Below, piece by piece: positions 25,726-35,471 of a DNA stretch of 64,000 bases; within the stretch, counting starts at the first letter, position 1, and every line of letters starts with the position of its first letter. Under the pieces are notes generated by a model. It was not told where the DNA came from, ran no database searches, and was given only the letters and a program-made list of their open reading frames with translations. Source of the stretch: JAFTYO01 sp045613125 (GTDB taxonomy: Bacteria; Pseudomonadota; Alphaproteobacteria; RF32; CAG-239); contig JAZLAM010000006.1 of the NCBI GenBank assembly GCA_045613125.1, positions 1 to 64,000 on the forward strand, in the 5' to 3' direction. The position numbers and the translations under genes were made by a program.

Positions 25726-26357
25726 TGGATATCAAAGCTCAAGAACATTTATCCTCTTCAGAATTTATTGACAATGCTCAAAATGCGGTCATAGAGGCGG
25801 TAGACAATGTATCGGAAATGATATCCGAAACAACAGCTTTATCTGAATTTCAAGACACCCATCATAGCAAAATTTTTTATCAAAGCCCTGAATTTTGGGT
25901 TGGAATGGCTTTCGTTTTAGTTGTTGTTTTTTTAACCAAACCTATAAGTAAAATAGCAAAAAAGTTTTTTACTAAAAGACGTGAAGATATCATTACTCGC
26001 ATTAATGAAGCTGAAAAACTGAGAGATGAAGCTCAAGCACTATTATCCCAATATGAACGTAAATTTTTACATGCGAAAGACGAGGCTAAAAGTATTTTAG
26101 ATAAAGCTACTGCTGAAATTGAAAATCTAACAGAATACGAATTAAATAAAATAGAAAAAGAACTTATTCTCAAACAAAAAGACACTGATAAAAATATTGA
26201 AGCTTCAATAGAAAAAATCAAAAAAGAATTAAGCACACTTGCCGTATCAAAAGCGCTCTGTATGGTAAACCAATATATACAACACAATTTTGATAAAAGG
26301 CAACATGAAAAACTTATTGATAATTCAATAAAAAACATTATCAACACTTTTAAATAA
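25725..26357 (+). CDS. atpF: ATP synthase F0 subunit b
   Basis: This is the second stator stalk subunit. The 210-residue protein differs from b' in a 50-residue polar N-terminal extension before the membrane helix (EFWVGMAFVLVVVFLTKPI). It then has the b-type junction (FFTKRREDIITRINEAEKLRDE) and a coiled coil to the end. The extension may help dimerise with b' or bind F1. It ends 17 nt before the convergent comF gene; I see no strong terminator there, only a weak AT hairpin. Confidence 0.93.
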   Translation: MDIKAQEHLSSSEFIDNAQNAVIEAVDNVSEMISETTALSEFQDTHHSKIFYQSPEFWVGMAFVLVVVFLTKPISKIAKKFFTKRREDIITRINEAEKLRDEAQALLSQYERKFLHAKDEAKSILDKATAEIENLTEYELNKIEKELILKQKDTDKNIEASIEKIKKELSTLAVSKALCMVNQYIQHNFDKRQHEKLIDNSIKNIINTFK

Positions 26358-26374
26358 TAATCATTTACAGATTA

Positions 26375-27097
26375 TCATTTATAAACTCTTGCCACAGTTA
26401 AAAAATCAACAGATTTCGCACCCGCGTGAATCAGTACTTTTGCACACTCTTTTAATGTTGAACCTGTTGTTTGAACATCATCAATTAAAACCACTCTTTT
26501 ATCTTTTATATTTTCAGGATATTTTACCATAAAAGCATCTTTAATATTCTTGATTCTGGCTTTTCCGGAATAACTTACTTGAGGTTTTGTAGATTTATAT
26601 TTTACCAAAGATTTAAAGTCCGTTTCTATTAATACCAATTTACTGAGTTCTGTTGCCAATAAAGCTGATTGATTATATCTCCTTTTTACAAGTCTTTTAT
26701 AATGTAACGGGACAGGTATCAAAATATCTGCGCCTGCTGCAAATATATCACCGCCGGCAATTTTCAGCCACTTAGCGAAAACTTTGGCATTTTCTGTTTT
26801 ATCCATAAATTTAAATGCTAAAATCATATTTTTTGATAAAGTTTCATATTTAATGGCAGAGCGAGAATATCTGAAAAGCTTTTTAGCATCTTTCACACAC
26901 ATCGGACACAGTAAATTTTTATTAATGCCAATGCCATCAGGAAGTGGTAATCCACAACGTTTACAATATGGCGCTGAAATAAATGTTATTTCATTAAAAC
27001 AATTAGCGCATAAACCATCTTCATCAGCCAAAATTTTTCCACAATTTATACATCGAGGAGGAAGCAAAAAATTTATAATATCTTTTAATATACTCAT
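26375..27097 (-). CDS. comF: ComF-family phosphoribosyltransferase-like protein
   Basis: The 240-residue protein has an N-terminal zinc ribbon with four CxxC pairs (CINC, CANC, CKRC, CPMC) and a C-terminal phosphoribosyltransferase domain ending with the PRPP loop VVLIDDVQTTGSTL. ComF proteins support DNA uptake in competent bacteria; in alphaproteobacteria the gene is widespread and its role is less clear. It overlaps sucD by 4 nt (ATGA), an unusual partner. ComEC is also in this window (31334-33352). Confidence 0.9.
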   Translation of the reverse strand: MSILKDIINFLLPPRCINCGKILADEDGLCANCFNEITFISAPYCKRCGLPLPDGIGINKNLLCPMCVKDAKKLFRYSRSAIKYETLSKNMILAFKFMDKTENAKVFAKWLKIAGGDIFAAGADILIPVPLHYKRLVKRRYNQSALLATELSKLVLIETDFKSLVKYKSTKPQVSYSGKARIKNIKDAFMVKYPENIKDKRVVLIDDVQTTGSTLKECAKVLIHAGAKSVDFLTVARVYK

Positions 27098-27963
27098 GGT
27101 AACTTTTGCAAAACATTATGTATTTGATTAATACTATCAACGACTTCTATTCCGGCCTTCCTTACAATTTCTTTTTTATCATTTGCCGTAAATTTCCCTC
27201 CGGTAATAATATCTCCGGCATAGCCCATTTTATCTCTCATTAAATGGGTTGAACCCGCAATATACCCAATAATAGGTTTTTTATTTTTCAGACTTGCATA
27301 GTATCTGGCAGCCTCTTCTTCATACATACTTCCTTGCTGTCCTATCATCAGTATAGCTTGCGTATTATCATCCTCATGAAAACGGCGTATTATTTCTACA
27401 AAATCTGTCCCAACAATCATATCATCACCTAGGCCGACGACAGTCGATTGACCTTTGCCTGCTCGTATTGTTTCTAAGACAGCTTCATATGTCAAAGTCG
27501 ATGACCGAGAAACTATTCCAATATTACCCTTCTTATGTATATTTTCCGGAAAAATACCTAAACGAACTTCTTCAGGAGTAATTATCCCTGGTGTGTTTGG
27601 ACCTATAAGCAATGTTTTTGAACCTTTTAACATTGCTTTAATTTCCATCATATCTTTAATTGGGACACCAGAAGCAATTGTAACAACTGTTTCTAACTCA
27701 GCTTCTATAGCTTCTCTTACTGCATCTTTTACAAAAGGTGCCGGCACAAACATTACAGAAGATGTTGCACCTTTTACTTCTACTGCTTCTCTTACCGTAT
27801 TAAATACATCTATACCCAAATGTTTTAATCCCCCACGATTTGGCGAAACTCCTCCAACCACATTGGTGCCATATGCTAACATTTTTTGTGTATGAAAAGA
27901 AGCTTGAGTTCCTGTTATGCCTTGTACTAAAACTTTTGTGTTTTTATCTGCTAATATAGACAT
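27094..27963 (-). CDS. sucD: Succinyl-CoA synthetase alpha subunit homologue lacking the phospho-histidine
   Basis: The 289-residue protein aligns end to end with SucD, which carries the phospho-His intermediate of succinate-CoA ligase. The CoA-binding Rossmann start (VLVQGITGTQASFH), VFNTVREAV and SRS-TLTYEAV are kept. Key residues are not. The phosphorylated His in the usual GHAGAI is Tyr248 (GYAGDI, codon 27220-27222). The Glu of GEIGG is Gln (GQQGS), the Cys of GPNCPG is Thr, and GG in the VGIGGDP loop is GD. The frame is intact and the gene is coupled to sucC. It is probably not a working succinate-CoA ligase as written; a regulatory or changed function is possible. Confidence 0.88.
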   Translation of the reverse strand: MSILADKNTKVLVQGITGTQASFHTQKMLAYGTNVVGGVSPNRGGLKHLGIDVFNTVREAVEVKGATSSVMFVPAPFVKDAVREAIEAELETVVTIASGVPIKDMMEIKAMLKGSKTLLIGPNTPGIITPEEVRLGIFPENIHKKGNIGIVSRSSTLTYEAVLETIRAGKGQSTVVGLGDDMIVGTDFVEIIRRFHEDDNTQAILMIGQQGSMYEEEAARYYASLKNKKPIIGYIAGSTHLMRDKMGYAGDIITGGKFTANDKKEIVRKAGIEVVDSINQIHNVLQKLP

Positions 27964-29165
27964 CAGTTACTTTCCTCCATCGCCAGTAAAAGTTTTTTAA
28001 CACCGTCTTCCATAGTATCAGCCATCAACACTGGCAATCCTGAGCTTTGTAAAATTTCTGTTGCTTCATCTTTATTTGTTCCTTCAAAACGGACTACTAA
28101 CGGAACATTCAATCCTACTTCAGATGCAGCTGCAATTATACCATCTGCCACTAAATTACAGCGTAAAAAACCACCTAAAATATTAATTAAAATACCTTCA
28201 ACTTTAGGATTGGTCATAATAATTTTAATACCTGCCGAAATTTTATCTTTATCTACACCACCTTTAACATTTAAAAAACAATCCATTTTTTCATCAGTAT
28301 TGACAAGAATATCTCTAATTGACAGGGCTATACCTTCTCCGTTTACGATACAACCTATACTACCATCATCAAACGATCTGTATTGAAATCCATATTTGGA
28401 TGCTTTTAATACTCTATCCTCATCTTCATAATCATCATGAAGTTTTGTTATATCTTTGTGACGGTATAATGCATTATCATCAAAAGATATTTTGGCATCC
28501 AGCGCGATAAAATTTCCTTTTTTACTAATTCCAACCGGATTTATTTCTATCATTACGGCATCTAATTCTATAAAAGCTTTATACAAGCCAACAACAAATT
28601 TTTTTAATTTTTTTGCAAAAGATGTTTCAATTTTTAGAAACTTAAGAATCTTATTTATTTGCTCTGAACCTATTTTTTCATTTATATCAAGATTAATGCT
28701 TAAAATTTTCTCAGAATCGGAAATATCTAAGTCTAAAACATTGGCAGTTGTATCAGCTACCAATAATTTAACACAAGGAACCATTCTATCAATTACAAAA
28801 CTCATATAAAAAGTTTGTTTTACTACCACATGTTCTTCTATATAAACTTTACTGACTAATTTTCCTTTGGCACCTGTTTGCTTAGTAACCAGTGTTGAAC
28901 CTAACATTTTTTCAGCTTCCGTAAAAACATCTTTTCTTCCGGCTACATATCTGATTCCCCCTTTTTTCCCGGCTTTTTTTTCAATAAATTTTCCATCAGC
29001 TCTTGCTCCTGATTGAATCTGAGCTTTTAGCATCCACGGACCTTTTGAAGATATATTAACAGCCACTCTTTTAGCTTCAGCCGGAGTATAAGCAATACCT
29101 CCTTTAGGTATTTCGATACCATAGCGGTTTAATATTTGTTTGGCCTGATACTCATGTATGTTCAT
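27963..29165 (-). CDS. sucC: Succinyl-CoA synthetase beta subunit homologue, divergent
   Basis: The 400-residue protein matches SucC: an ATP-grasp domain from the opening NIHEYQAKQILNRYGI, AVMIEINPVGISKKGN with its conserved Glu, and a C-terminal CoA-ligase domain. Nucleotide-site motifs have drifted. The glycine loop HAGGRGKAGG reads QSGARADGKF, the STEGG segment is missing, FLDVGGGA is FLNVKGGV, and NIFGGI is NILGGF. The changes fall in the same functional sites as in its partner sucD, which it overlaps by one base. Full length and lack of frameshifts argue against simple decay. Confidence 0.87.
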   Translation of the reverse strand: MNIHEYQAKQILNRYGIEIPKGGIAYTPAEAKRVAVNISSKGPWMLKAQIQSGARADGKFIEKKAGKKGGIRYVAGRKDVFTEAEKMLGSTLVTKQTGAKGKLVSKVYIEEHVVVKQTFYMSFVIDRMVPCVKLLVADTTANVLDLDISDSEKILSINLDINEKIGSEQINKILKFLKIETSFAKKLKKFVVGLYKAFIELDAVMIEINPVGISKKGNFIALDAKISFDDNALYRHKDITKLHDDYEDEDRVLKASKYGFQYRSFDDGSIGCIVNGEGIALSIRDILVNTDEKMDCFLNVKGGVDKDKISAGIKIIMTNPKVEGILINILGGFLRCNLVADGIIAAASEVGLNVPLVVRFEGTNKDEATEILQSSGLPVLMADTMEDGVKKLLLAMEESN

Positions 29166-29177
29166 ATTTCATCACTT

Positions 29178-29579
29178 TTAAGCATTATTAGCATAGAAAC
29201 GGATTTTTTCTACCATAGACATCATCCCGTTCCGACGACTTGGGGTCAAGTGTTCTCCTAATCCTAGTTTAACAAAAAAATCTTCTACTTCAATTTCTTT
29301 TATTTCTTTTACAGATTTATTTGCATAAATAGATAATAATACTGATATAATTCCTTTAACCATTATAGCATCACTATCGGCATAAAAATTTAATTTACCA
29401 TCATGATAAACAGGAATCAGCCAAACTTGCGACTGACAACCGCTAACCTTAAATTCATCAATTTTATACTTTTCATCTAATGAAGGAAGCTGTTCTCCGA
29501 GTTCAATCAAATATTGGTATTTTTCTTCCCAATCATCTAACATTGAAAAATTTTCTATTAAAGTATTAATATCTTGCAT
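29178..29579 (-). CDS. sufE: SufE-family sulfur acceptor
   Basis: SufE takes sulfane sulfur from the SufS cysteine desulfurase and passes it to the SufBCD scaffold. The 133-residue protein shows the family core WEEKYQYLIELGEQLP and the acceptor cysteine in the loop VSGCQSQVWL. It lies 11 nt after sufT and shares a strand with sufS, so three Suf genes are grouped. The SufBCD scaffold genes are not in the window. Confidence 0.93.
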   Translation of the reverse strand: MQDINTLIENFSMLDDWEEKYQYLIELGEQLPSLDEKYKIDEFKVSGCQSQVWLIPVYHDGKLNFYADSDAIMVKGIISVLLSIYANKSVKEIKEIEVEDFFVKLGLGEHLTPSRRNGMMSMVEKIRFYANNA

Positions 29580-29590
29580 CTATACATCTC

Positions 29591-30010
29591 CTAGAACATA
29601 TCAAGCATTGCCTTAGCTTCTTCACTTAAACGATCTATTGTCCAAGCAGGCTCCCATACAACCTTAACTTCAACTTTACCAGTTCCTTCAATTTTTGCGA
29701 CAGCATTTGCCACTTCTTGTGGCAATATACCAGCCACAGGACACGTTGGAGCCGTTAATGTCATATCAATTACAATATTACCATTTTCAAGTTGGTTAAT
29801 TTTATATATAAGGCCTAAATCATATACGTTTATCATAATTTCAGGATCGGAAACAGTTTTTATAGCTTCAACAATATCATACATACCAGCTTTTGTTTGA
29901 GAAATTTCTAACTCCGTTCCTGCATATGCTTTATATTCAGGAGTTTCAGTTTCTTCAACACTCATTGCTTGAAGTAAAAGAGCCTCTGTTTCGTCAATAT
30001 TTTCTACCAT
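29591..30010 (-). CDS. sufT: SufT/DUF59 Fe-S assembly protein
   Basis: The 139-residue protein holds a DUF59 (MIP18) domain in its C-terminal two thirds: IVEAIKTVSDPEIMINVYDLGLIY and the conserved cysteine in LTAPTCPVAG. In bacteria SufT helps mature Fe-S proteins. The first 35 residues are acidic and variable. It lies between sufS and sufE; the 52-nt gap to sufS is the largest in the group. Confidence 0.9.
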   Translation of the reverse strand: MVENIDETEALLLQAMSVEETETPEYKAYAGTELEISQTKAGMYDIVEAIKTVSDPEIMINVYDLGLIYKINQLENGNIVIDMTLTAPTCPVAGILPQEVANAVAKIEGTGKVEVKVVWEPAWTIDRLSEEAKAMLDMF

Positions 30011-30062
30011 ATGTTCCTCTGCCTGTTTTGTTTTCGGTATTCTTATACTAAAAATAACAATA

Positions 30063-31274
30063 TTAAAAAAATTTCATAGCCTTATCAACTGCCTTTACAA
30101 AAGCATCTATGTCATCTTTAGAAGTATAAAGTCCAAATGAAGCTCTTGCAACAGAATTATATCCCATACGCGTAACCAATGGTTCAGCACAGTGATGCCC
30201 CACCCTGATACATACTCCTTCTTTATTTAATACATATGCTAAATCTTGCGGATGAATATTACCAACTTGAAATGAAAAGACACCACCTTTATTTTTTACT
30301 TTACCTATATGCTTAAAATCTTTTATCTCAGAAGTTACATCAAACATGTATTTTACTAGATTTTCTTCATGTCTGTCAATATTTTCCATTCCTAAATTTT
30401 GAACATATCTAACAGATTCTGCCAGACCAATTGCTTGTACAATTGCCGGCGTTCCTGCTTCAAAACGAGCCGGTGGTAATGCAAAGGTGGTCTCTTGATA
30501 AGTTACTTTATCGACCATATCCCCCCCTGTTTGATATGGTATCATCTCATTTAACAGATTATATTTACCGAATAAAACACCTATTCCTGTCGGGCCATAA
30601 AGCTTATGTCCGGAAAAAACCAAAAAATCGCAATCTATCTTTTTAACATCAATTTTTTTATGAACAGCAAACTGACAAGCATCTATCAAAACTTTTGCAC
30701 CAACATTATGTGCTGCTTTAACAATATTGTTTATTGGAAATATGGTTCCCAATACATTTGACATTGCCGTAATGGATACTAATTTTGTTTTTGGAGATAG
30801 TTTTTGTAAAAATTGTTCTTCAGAATAACTTCCATCATTTTCAATTTTAAATACTACTAATTTACATTGTTTTTGACAGCATACCCTTTGCCAAGGTATA
30901 ATATTTGCGTGATGTTCTGCCTCAGAAATCAATATTTCATCATCTTTATTCAGATTTTTTTCAGCCCACGATGATGCAATCAAGTTTATTGATTCCGTTG
31001 CATTTCTAGTAAATACTATTTCATTTTTATCAGCGCTTATAAATTCTGCTATACAATGCCGGGAATTTTCATATTCAGTGGTTATTGTTTCCGCCAAATC
31101 ATATATACTTCTGTGAACATTCGCATAAGAATTTTGATAAATGTTTACAATCTTATCAATCATACATTTGGGCTTTTGTGCAGAGGCAGCCGAATCCAGA
31201 TAAATAATTTGTTTATTATTTATCTGATTCTTAAAAATAGGAAAATCTTCTCTTATTTTGCTGATATCATACAT
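30063..31274 (-). CDS. sufS: Cysteine desulfurase SufS
   Basis: This PLP enzyme takes sulfur from cysteine for Fe-S cluster assembly. The 403-residue protein has the PLP lysine in VFSGHKLYGPTGIGVL, AEHHANIIPW with the base-stacking His, and the persulfide-forming cysteine in VGHHCAEPLV, all intact. The group II spacing around this cysteine distinguishes it from IscS. A GAGAGG ribosome binding site precedes the ATG. It probably begins the sufS-sufT-sufE unit and the genes downstream on this strand. Confidence 0.95.
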   Translation of the reverse strand: MYDISKIREDFPIFKNQINNKQIIYLDSAASAQKPKCMIDKIVNIYQNSYANVHRSIYDLAETITTEYENSRHCIAEFISADKNEIVFTRNATESINLIASSWAEKNLNKDDEILISEAEHHANIIPWQRVCCQKQCKLVVFKIENDGSYSEEQFLQKLSPKTKLVSITAMSNVLGTIFPINNIVKAAHNVGAKVLIDACQFAVHKKIDVKKIDCDFLVFSGHKLYGPTGIGVLFGKYNLLNEMIPYQTGGDMVDKVTYQETTFALPPARFEAGTPAIVQAIGLAESVRYVQNLGMENIDRHEENLVKYMFDVTSEIKDFKHIGKVKNKGGVFSFQVGNIHPQDLAYVLNKEGVCIRVGHHCAEPLVTRMGYNSVARASFGLYTSKDDIDAFVKAVDKAMKFF

Positions 31275-31333
31275 ATTTACCTCTCTATTTTAATTTAGCA
31301 AGCATTTAAAAAAAATCAATCTAAACCGACACA

Positions 31334-33352
31334 CTAATTCCACAACCTTTTACCTATATCAGAACGTATAGTTTTTATCTCTGATTTACCATTTTTTATA
31401 TAAACGATTCCTCCTCCGTCTTTCAGCGTATCAACGAGCCTATCTTCAATCCATATTTTTCCTTTTTTATCCCATGAAATGATATTTTTATAAACACACA
31501 TATTTTCATTACAACTTAAATCAAGCCATTGTTTATCAACTAAATTTCCCTTATATATTTCTTTCAATTTTTGTGTATCTGAAATATCTGCACTTGCTGT
31601 TTTTTCAAGCCATATTTGTTTTATGAAAGCATTGGATTTTACAGGCATTACAATTAGATTAGAAAAATTATCCTTTACTGCAACATTTTTTCCGCTTGCA
31701 TCATAAATCATATCTGGAACCTTAACCCAAAAAACGCTCATAGCTCCAATAATTACAGGCAATACGCCCCATATCCGCCATTTTTTTTGCCACAAACAAA
31801 GCCATAATCCTCCCCAAACAATCAACATCAATCCCCAAAATGGCATGGATAACACCTGATATCCGGCTTGAGGTAAATTTGAAACATATGCTGTAATTTC
31901 ATTTACGGTTTTTATTCCATATCCTACAATTTTAAGTGGCCAAATATAAAGTCCGAATGGCATTAAAAAAAGAGCCAATAAAACAAAAGGCATAATAACA
32001 AGCCCTATAACTGGACCTGCTAAAAAATTGCCCAATGTAGTGTAAATAGCTATTCTGTTAAAATGATATATTGCAAATGGAAGTGTTGCCATACTTGCTA
32101 CAAAATCTGATATCAAAAGACCGCCGATGTAAGCAATCGTAATCTTTAAAATACTTTTTCCCTTAAAAAATTTATGTATAGAAGATGCATATCTTTCATA
32201 AAAAGCAATTAACACCAATACTGCGGCGAAAGACATTTGAAAACTAGCGCTAATAAGAGCATACGGAGAAATGCTCAAAACAATAAAGGCAGCAATACTC
32301 AACATCCTTATAGAAATTGCAGTACGTGAAAATAAAACACCCAGCAATACTACAAAAGTCATAATAAAAGCTCTTTGAGCCGGTATTTCAGCCCCTGATA
32401 TTAATAAATAAATAAAGCTTATAAAAATAGCAAAAATTGCGGCCATTTTCTTCGAATTATATCTTAAAGCAAGGGCTGGTATAAAACTTATAAATAGGCG
32501 TATCATAAAAAAAGCCATAGCAGCAATCATCGACATATGTAGACCGGAAATTGATAGAAAATGAGCAAGCCCTGAATTTTGGTATGACTTGTTTAATTCT
32601 TGCGAAATTCCATCTCTATCTCCAGCTAATATAGCTGCCGTAACAGCAGCTTCATTAGATGGTAATTCTGCATATATATTTTTAACCACATTTTTTCTCA
32701 TCTTATTTGTTAATTGCACCAACTTATCAAAAAACGACGGATCTTTAGAACAAGAGATTTGAAAAGCTGTACTATTTGCATACCCTATTGCACTCATACC
32801 TTCATAAAAATATTTACGGTTAAACTGATATGTATTGGGCATAACTGGCATCATAGGAGGCATAAGTGTAGCTATCATTTCCACACAATTTCCCTCAATC
32901 AAGTTTGTTTTTTTTGAAGAAAGTGTTATCCTGTACATACCTTTTTTGGGATTATCGAAATCAGCAGCATCATCTAGCAGCAATCTAACTTTTCCCTTAG
33001 TATTACTATCTATTTTTATAATACGACCTTTTAAATAAGTAATTTCTTTTTGATCTTTCGGATATTCTAGAAATTTTGATTTATAAATACTTCTTATCTG
33101 TATATTTGCAAAACCAAAAGCTATAATTAACAAAGATGTTACAACAAAAAATCTTACAAAATTATATCTCCAGACATATAAAAGAACTAATAAAACTTCA
33201 ACAATAACCACTGTAAACCAAGATGACGGTTCCGAATATGGCAAAAAATATAATCCTATACCCAAACCAAATAAAACCGGTAACCAAAGAATAAACCTTT
33301 CTTTTTCGGCAAAAAAATTCTCCCTTAATTTGTTTAGGAAAGACCTCAACAT
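31334..33352 (-). CDS. comEC: ComEC/Rec2-family DNA uptake channel protein
   Basis: The 672-residue multi-pass membrane protein has an N-terminal DUF4131-type segment followed by the Competence domain: AILAGDRDGISQELNKSYQ, then GLAHFLSISGLHMSMIA (the family hallmark), then roughly ten hydrophobic segments. The C-terminal part is soluble but shows no metallo-beta-lactamase HxHxDH motif, so the nuclease-like domain of full ComEC is missing, as in many alphaproteobacterial versions. It would carry single-stranded DNA across the inner membrane. ComF is 4 kb away; other competence genes are absent here. Confidence 0.9.
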   Translation of the reverse strand: MLRSFLNKLRENFFAEKERFILWLPVLFGLGIGLYFLPYSEPSSWFTVVIVEVLLVLLYVWRYNFVRFFVVTSLLIIAFGFANIQIRSIYKSKFLEYPKDQKEITYLKGRIIKIDSNTKGKVRLLLDDAADFDNPKKGMYRITLSSKKTNLIEGNCVEMIATLMPPMMPVMPNTYQFNRKYFYEGMSAIGYANSTAFQISCSKDPSFFDKLVQLTNKMRKNVVKNIYAELPSNEAAVTAAILAGDRDGISQELNKSYQNSGLAHFLSISGLHMSMIAAMAFFMIRLFISFIPALALRYNSKKMAAIFAIFISFIYLLISGAEIPAQRAFIMTFVVLLGVLFSRTAISIRMLSIAAFIVLSISPYALISASFQMSFAAVLVLIAFYERYASSIHKFFKGKSILKITIAYIGGLLISDFVASMATLPFAIYHFNRIAIYTTLGNFLAGPVIGLVIMPFVLLALFLMPFGLYIWPLKIVGYGIKTVNEITAYVSNLPQAGYQVLSMPFWGLMLIVWGGLWLCLWQKKWRIWGVLPVIIGAMSVFWVKVPDMIYDASGKNVAVKDNFSNLIVMPVKSNAFIKQIWLEKTASADISDTQKLKEIYKGNLVDKQWLDLSCNENMCVYKNIISWDKKGKIWIEDRLVDTLKDGGGIVYIKNGKSEIKTIRSDIGKRLWN

Positions 33353-33367
33353 ATTCTCCGATAAAAA

Positions 33368-34525
33368 TTATTTATGTTTTTTCTTTTTTATCAAGTCAAA
33401 TACAACATCGCATACATTAGCGCTAGGAGTTTGTTCTCCCAAACCCAAAGCCTCTTTTACCTTAACAAATCCTTCTTTCTGACGTTCATATAGAGATTGT
33501 TTTTTCAACAATTCTTCAACATTATACAGAATTTTCTCTTCATTACAATTTTCTTGTAATAACTCCGGTATAATTTCTCGACCTAATAAAATATTACTCA
33601 AATTAACAAATTGTATTTTTAAGAATCGGCGAGCAAGCCAAGCCGATACAACTGACAATTTATAAGCTATAATATGTGGAACATCAACTATAGCAAGCTC
33701 CAACGCGACAGTTCCAGAAGCAGCAATTGCAACTTCAGATGCACAAAAAGCATCATGTCTATCGCTTTCATTATTTACTATAATGATTGGCAACTTACTA
33801 TCTTCAACCATAGCTTTTACTCTATCTTCAACTGTATGAACTGTAGGAATCACAAAACAAAAATCCGGATATTTCTCCGTTAACTTTTGTACGACATTCA
33901 AAAATACCGGTAATAATCGACTCACTTCAGTATGTCTTGATCCTGGTAAAACTGCCATAATACGTTTATTTTCATCAATATTATAACGAACTCTGAAATC
34001 ATTACCGTTTGCCCATAAAACGCTACTTTCGATAACCGGATGTCCGACAAATGTCGTATCCAAACCGTGCGGAATAAAATATTTAGGTTCATAAGGAAAC
34101 AAAGTAAGCAAATGATCAATATATTTATGCATAGTCTTAGCACGTTTTTTCTTCCATGCCCAAACCTGTGGTGCCACATAATGGACTTGCGGAATATTCA
34201 GATTTTTACGGCGTAGTAATTTATGTATACGAGCAGAAAAGCTCCAACTGTCAATTGTTATAACAACATCGGGCTTTACTTTTTCAATTTCTGCTATGGT
34301 TTGTGAAAAACGTTTAAAAATTTTAGGTAGAGATGGTAAAACTTCAAACAAACCCATAACCGAAAGTTCTGATATATCAAACAAAGATTTCAAACCTTCC
34401 CTTTGCATTGTTTCACCACCGATGCCAAAAAATTTGACTTCCGGATTTTTCGCCAACATTGCTCTCATTAGACGCGAACCTAATAAATCGCCTGATGGTT
34501 CTCCTGCAATCAAATATATCTTCAT
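33368..34525 (-). CDS. lpxB: Lipid-A-disaccharide synthase
   Basis: This GT19 glycosyltransferase joins lipid X and UDP-diacylglucosamine in lipid A synthesis at the inner membrane. The 385-residue protein begins with IYLIAGEPSGDLLGSRLM and contains HYVAPQVWAWKKKRAKTM, PGSRHTEV and the donor-site ASGTVALELA. It overlaps lpxI by 4 nt. Length is normal. Together with lptG in this window it shows the organism makes and exports lipid A. Confidence 0.96.
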   Translation of the reverse strand: MKIYLIAGEPSGDLLGSRLMRAMLAKNPEVKFFGIGGETMQREGLKSLFDISELSVMGLFEVLPSLPKIFKRFSQTIAEIEKVKPDVVITIDSWSFSARIHKLLRRKNLNIPQVHYVAPQVWAWKKKRAKTMHKYIDHLLTLFPYEPKYFIPHGLDTTFVGHPVIESSVLWANGNDFRVRYNIDENKRIMAVLPGSRHTEVSRLLPVFLNVVQKLTEKYPDFCFVIPTVHTVEDRVKAMVEDSKLPIIIVNNESDRHDAFCASEVAIAASGTVALELAIVDVPHIIAYKLSVVSAWLARRFLKIQFVNLSNILLGREIIPELLQENCNEEKILYNVEELLKKQSLYERQKEGFVKVKEALGLGEQTPSANVCDVVFDLIKKKKHK

Positions 34526-35364
34526 TTTACTTTCTCCGCCGGGTTTACACCGATAACAAACATTTTATACTTATTTGCAAGCTCAATTACTTTTTGTTCA
34601 TCAACAATTAATGCATTTCCGGCATGAACTGCTATTCCTCTCAAGCCTGCTTTATGCGCATTTTCTATTGTTGCAATACCGATTGTTGGTAAATCAATAC
34701 GCATATCTTGTTGTATTTTTCTTAATTTAACCAAAACGCCACCTGTCCCTTTTCGACGATAATCGGCACATCGCCTAATAAGTTCATCTGTCCCTTCAAT
34801 TCCTTCCACGCCTAACACTAAACCTTGCTGAACAATGACAGATTGTCCGACATCAAGAGCCCCTAATGTAATATCAACCTCTATACCTCTTTCAATATCG
34901 ACAAGCGCTTGTTTATCAGGTTTTACCTTTGTAAGCAATCCTTCTTTTACCAATAAATCCGGCATAATTTCATGAACACCAACAACTTTTATATTTTCAT
35001 TTTCAATTTCTTTAATCAAGGCACGCAAGATACCATCATCACCTAAAGCTCTTAAACCAAGCTTAGTAAAAAAGGCTGTCGTTCTCAAATCAGGAACAAG
35101 CTCAGAAAACGTAGGTCTATGAATTGTGCCGATCATAACAACATCTTGAACACCTTCATCTTTTAATAGTTTAAACCCTGTTCCGGCCTGACCTATCCTT
35201 ATCCATTTATGATTTATACTATCATCAAATATAGCTCTATCAGCATTTCCTTCTATTGCCAAAACAAAATAAGGAATTTTGTGATTTTTTGCATAATCTA
35301 TTAATATGTGCGGAATAGAACCTCCGCCTGCTATTATACCTAATTTTCGCTTATTATCACTCAT
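34522..35364 (-). CDS. lpxI: UDP-2,3-diacylglucosamine pyrophosphatase LpxI
   Basis: The enzyme hydrolyses UDP-2,3-diacylglucosamine to lipid X, the step done by LpxH in gammaproteobacteria. The 280-residue protein starts GIIAGGGSIPHILID, contains the middle motif GDDGILRALIKEIE, and ends with DLPTIGIATIENAHKAGLRGIAVHAGNALIVD. LpxI is typical of alphaproteobacteria and stands directly before lpxB as expected. The usual upstream partners lpxA/fabZ/lpxD are not here. Confidence 0.95.
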   Translation of the reverse strand: MSDNKRKLGIIAGGGSIPHILIDYAKNHKIPYFVLAIEGNADRAIFDDSINHKWIRIGQAGTGFKLLKDEGVQDVVMIGTIHRPTFSELVPDLRTTAFFTKLGLRALGDDGILRALIKEIENENIKVVGVHEIMPDLLVKEGLLTKVKPDKQALVDIERGIEVDITLGALDVGQSVIVQQGLVLGVEGIEGTDELIRRCADYRRKGTGGVLVKLRKIQQDMRIDLPTIGIATIENAHKAGLRGIAVHAGNALIVDEQKVIELANKYKMFVIGVNPAEKVK

Positions 35365-35471
35365 AATTACTTTCTCAATATTAAAACTTTTCTTAAACTA
35401 TCATACTTATTTTAGTTTTTCAAGAACCAGTTTAAAGCTTTTTACTTCTATGTAAAATAAAGGCTTTATGA

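Noticed and set aside
27220..27222. The SucD tyrosine as a simple sequencing error
   Set aside because: Several other active-site residues in SucD and SucC have changed as well, so a single base-call error would not explain the pattern.
28492..28809. Long antisense frames opposite sucC, addA, groEL and others
   Set aside because: They mirror the codon pattern of well-supported genes and have no ribosome binding sites or recognisable domains.
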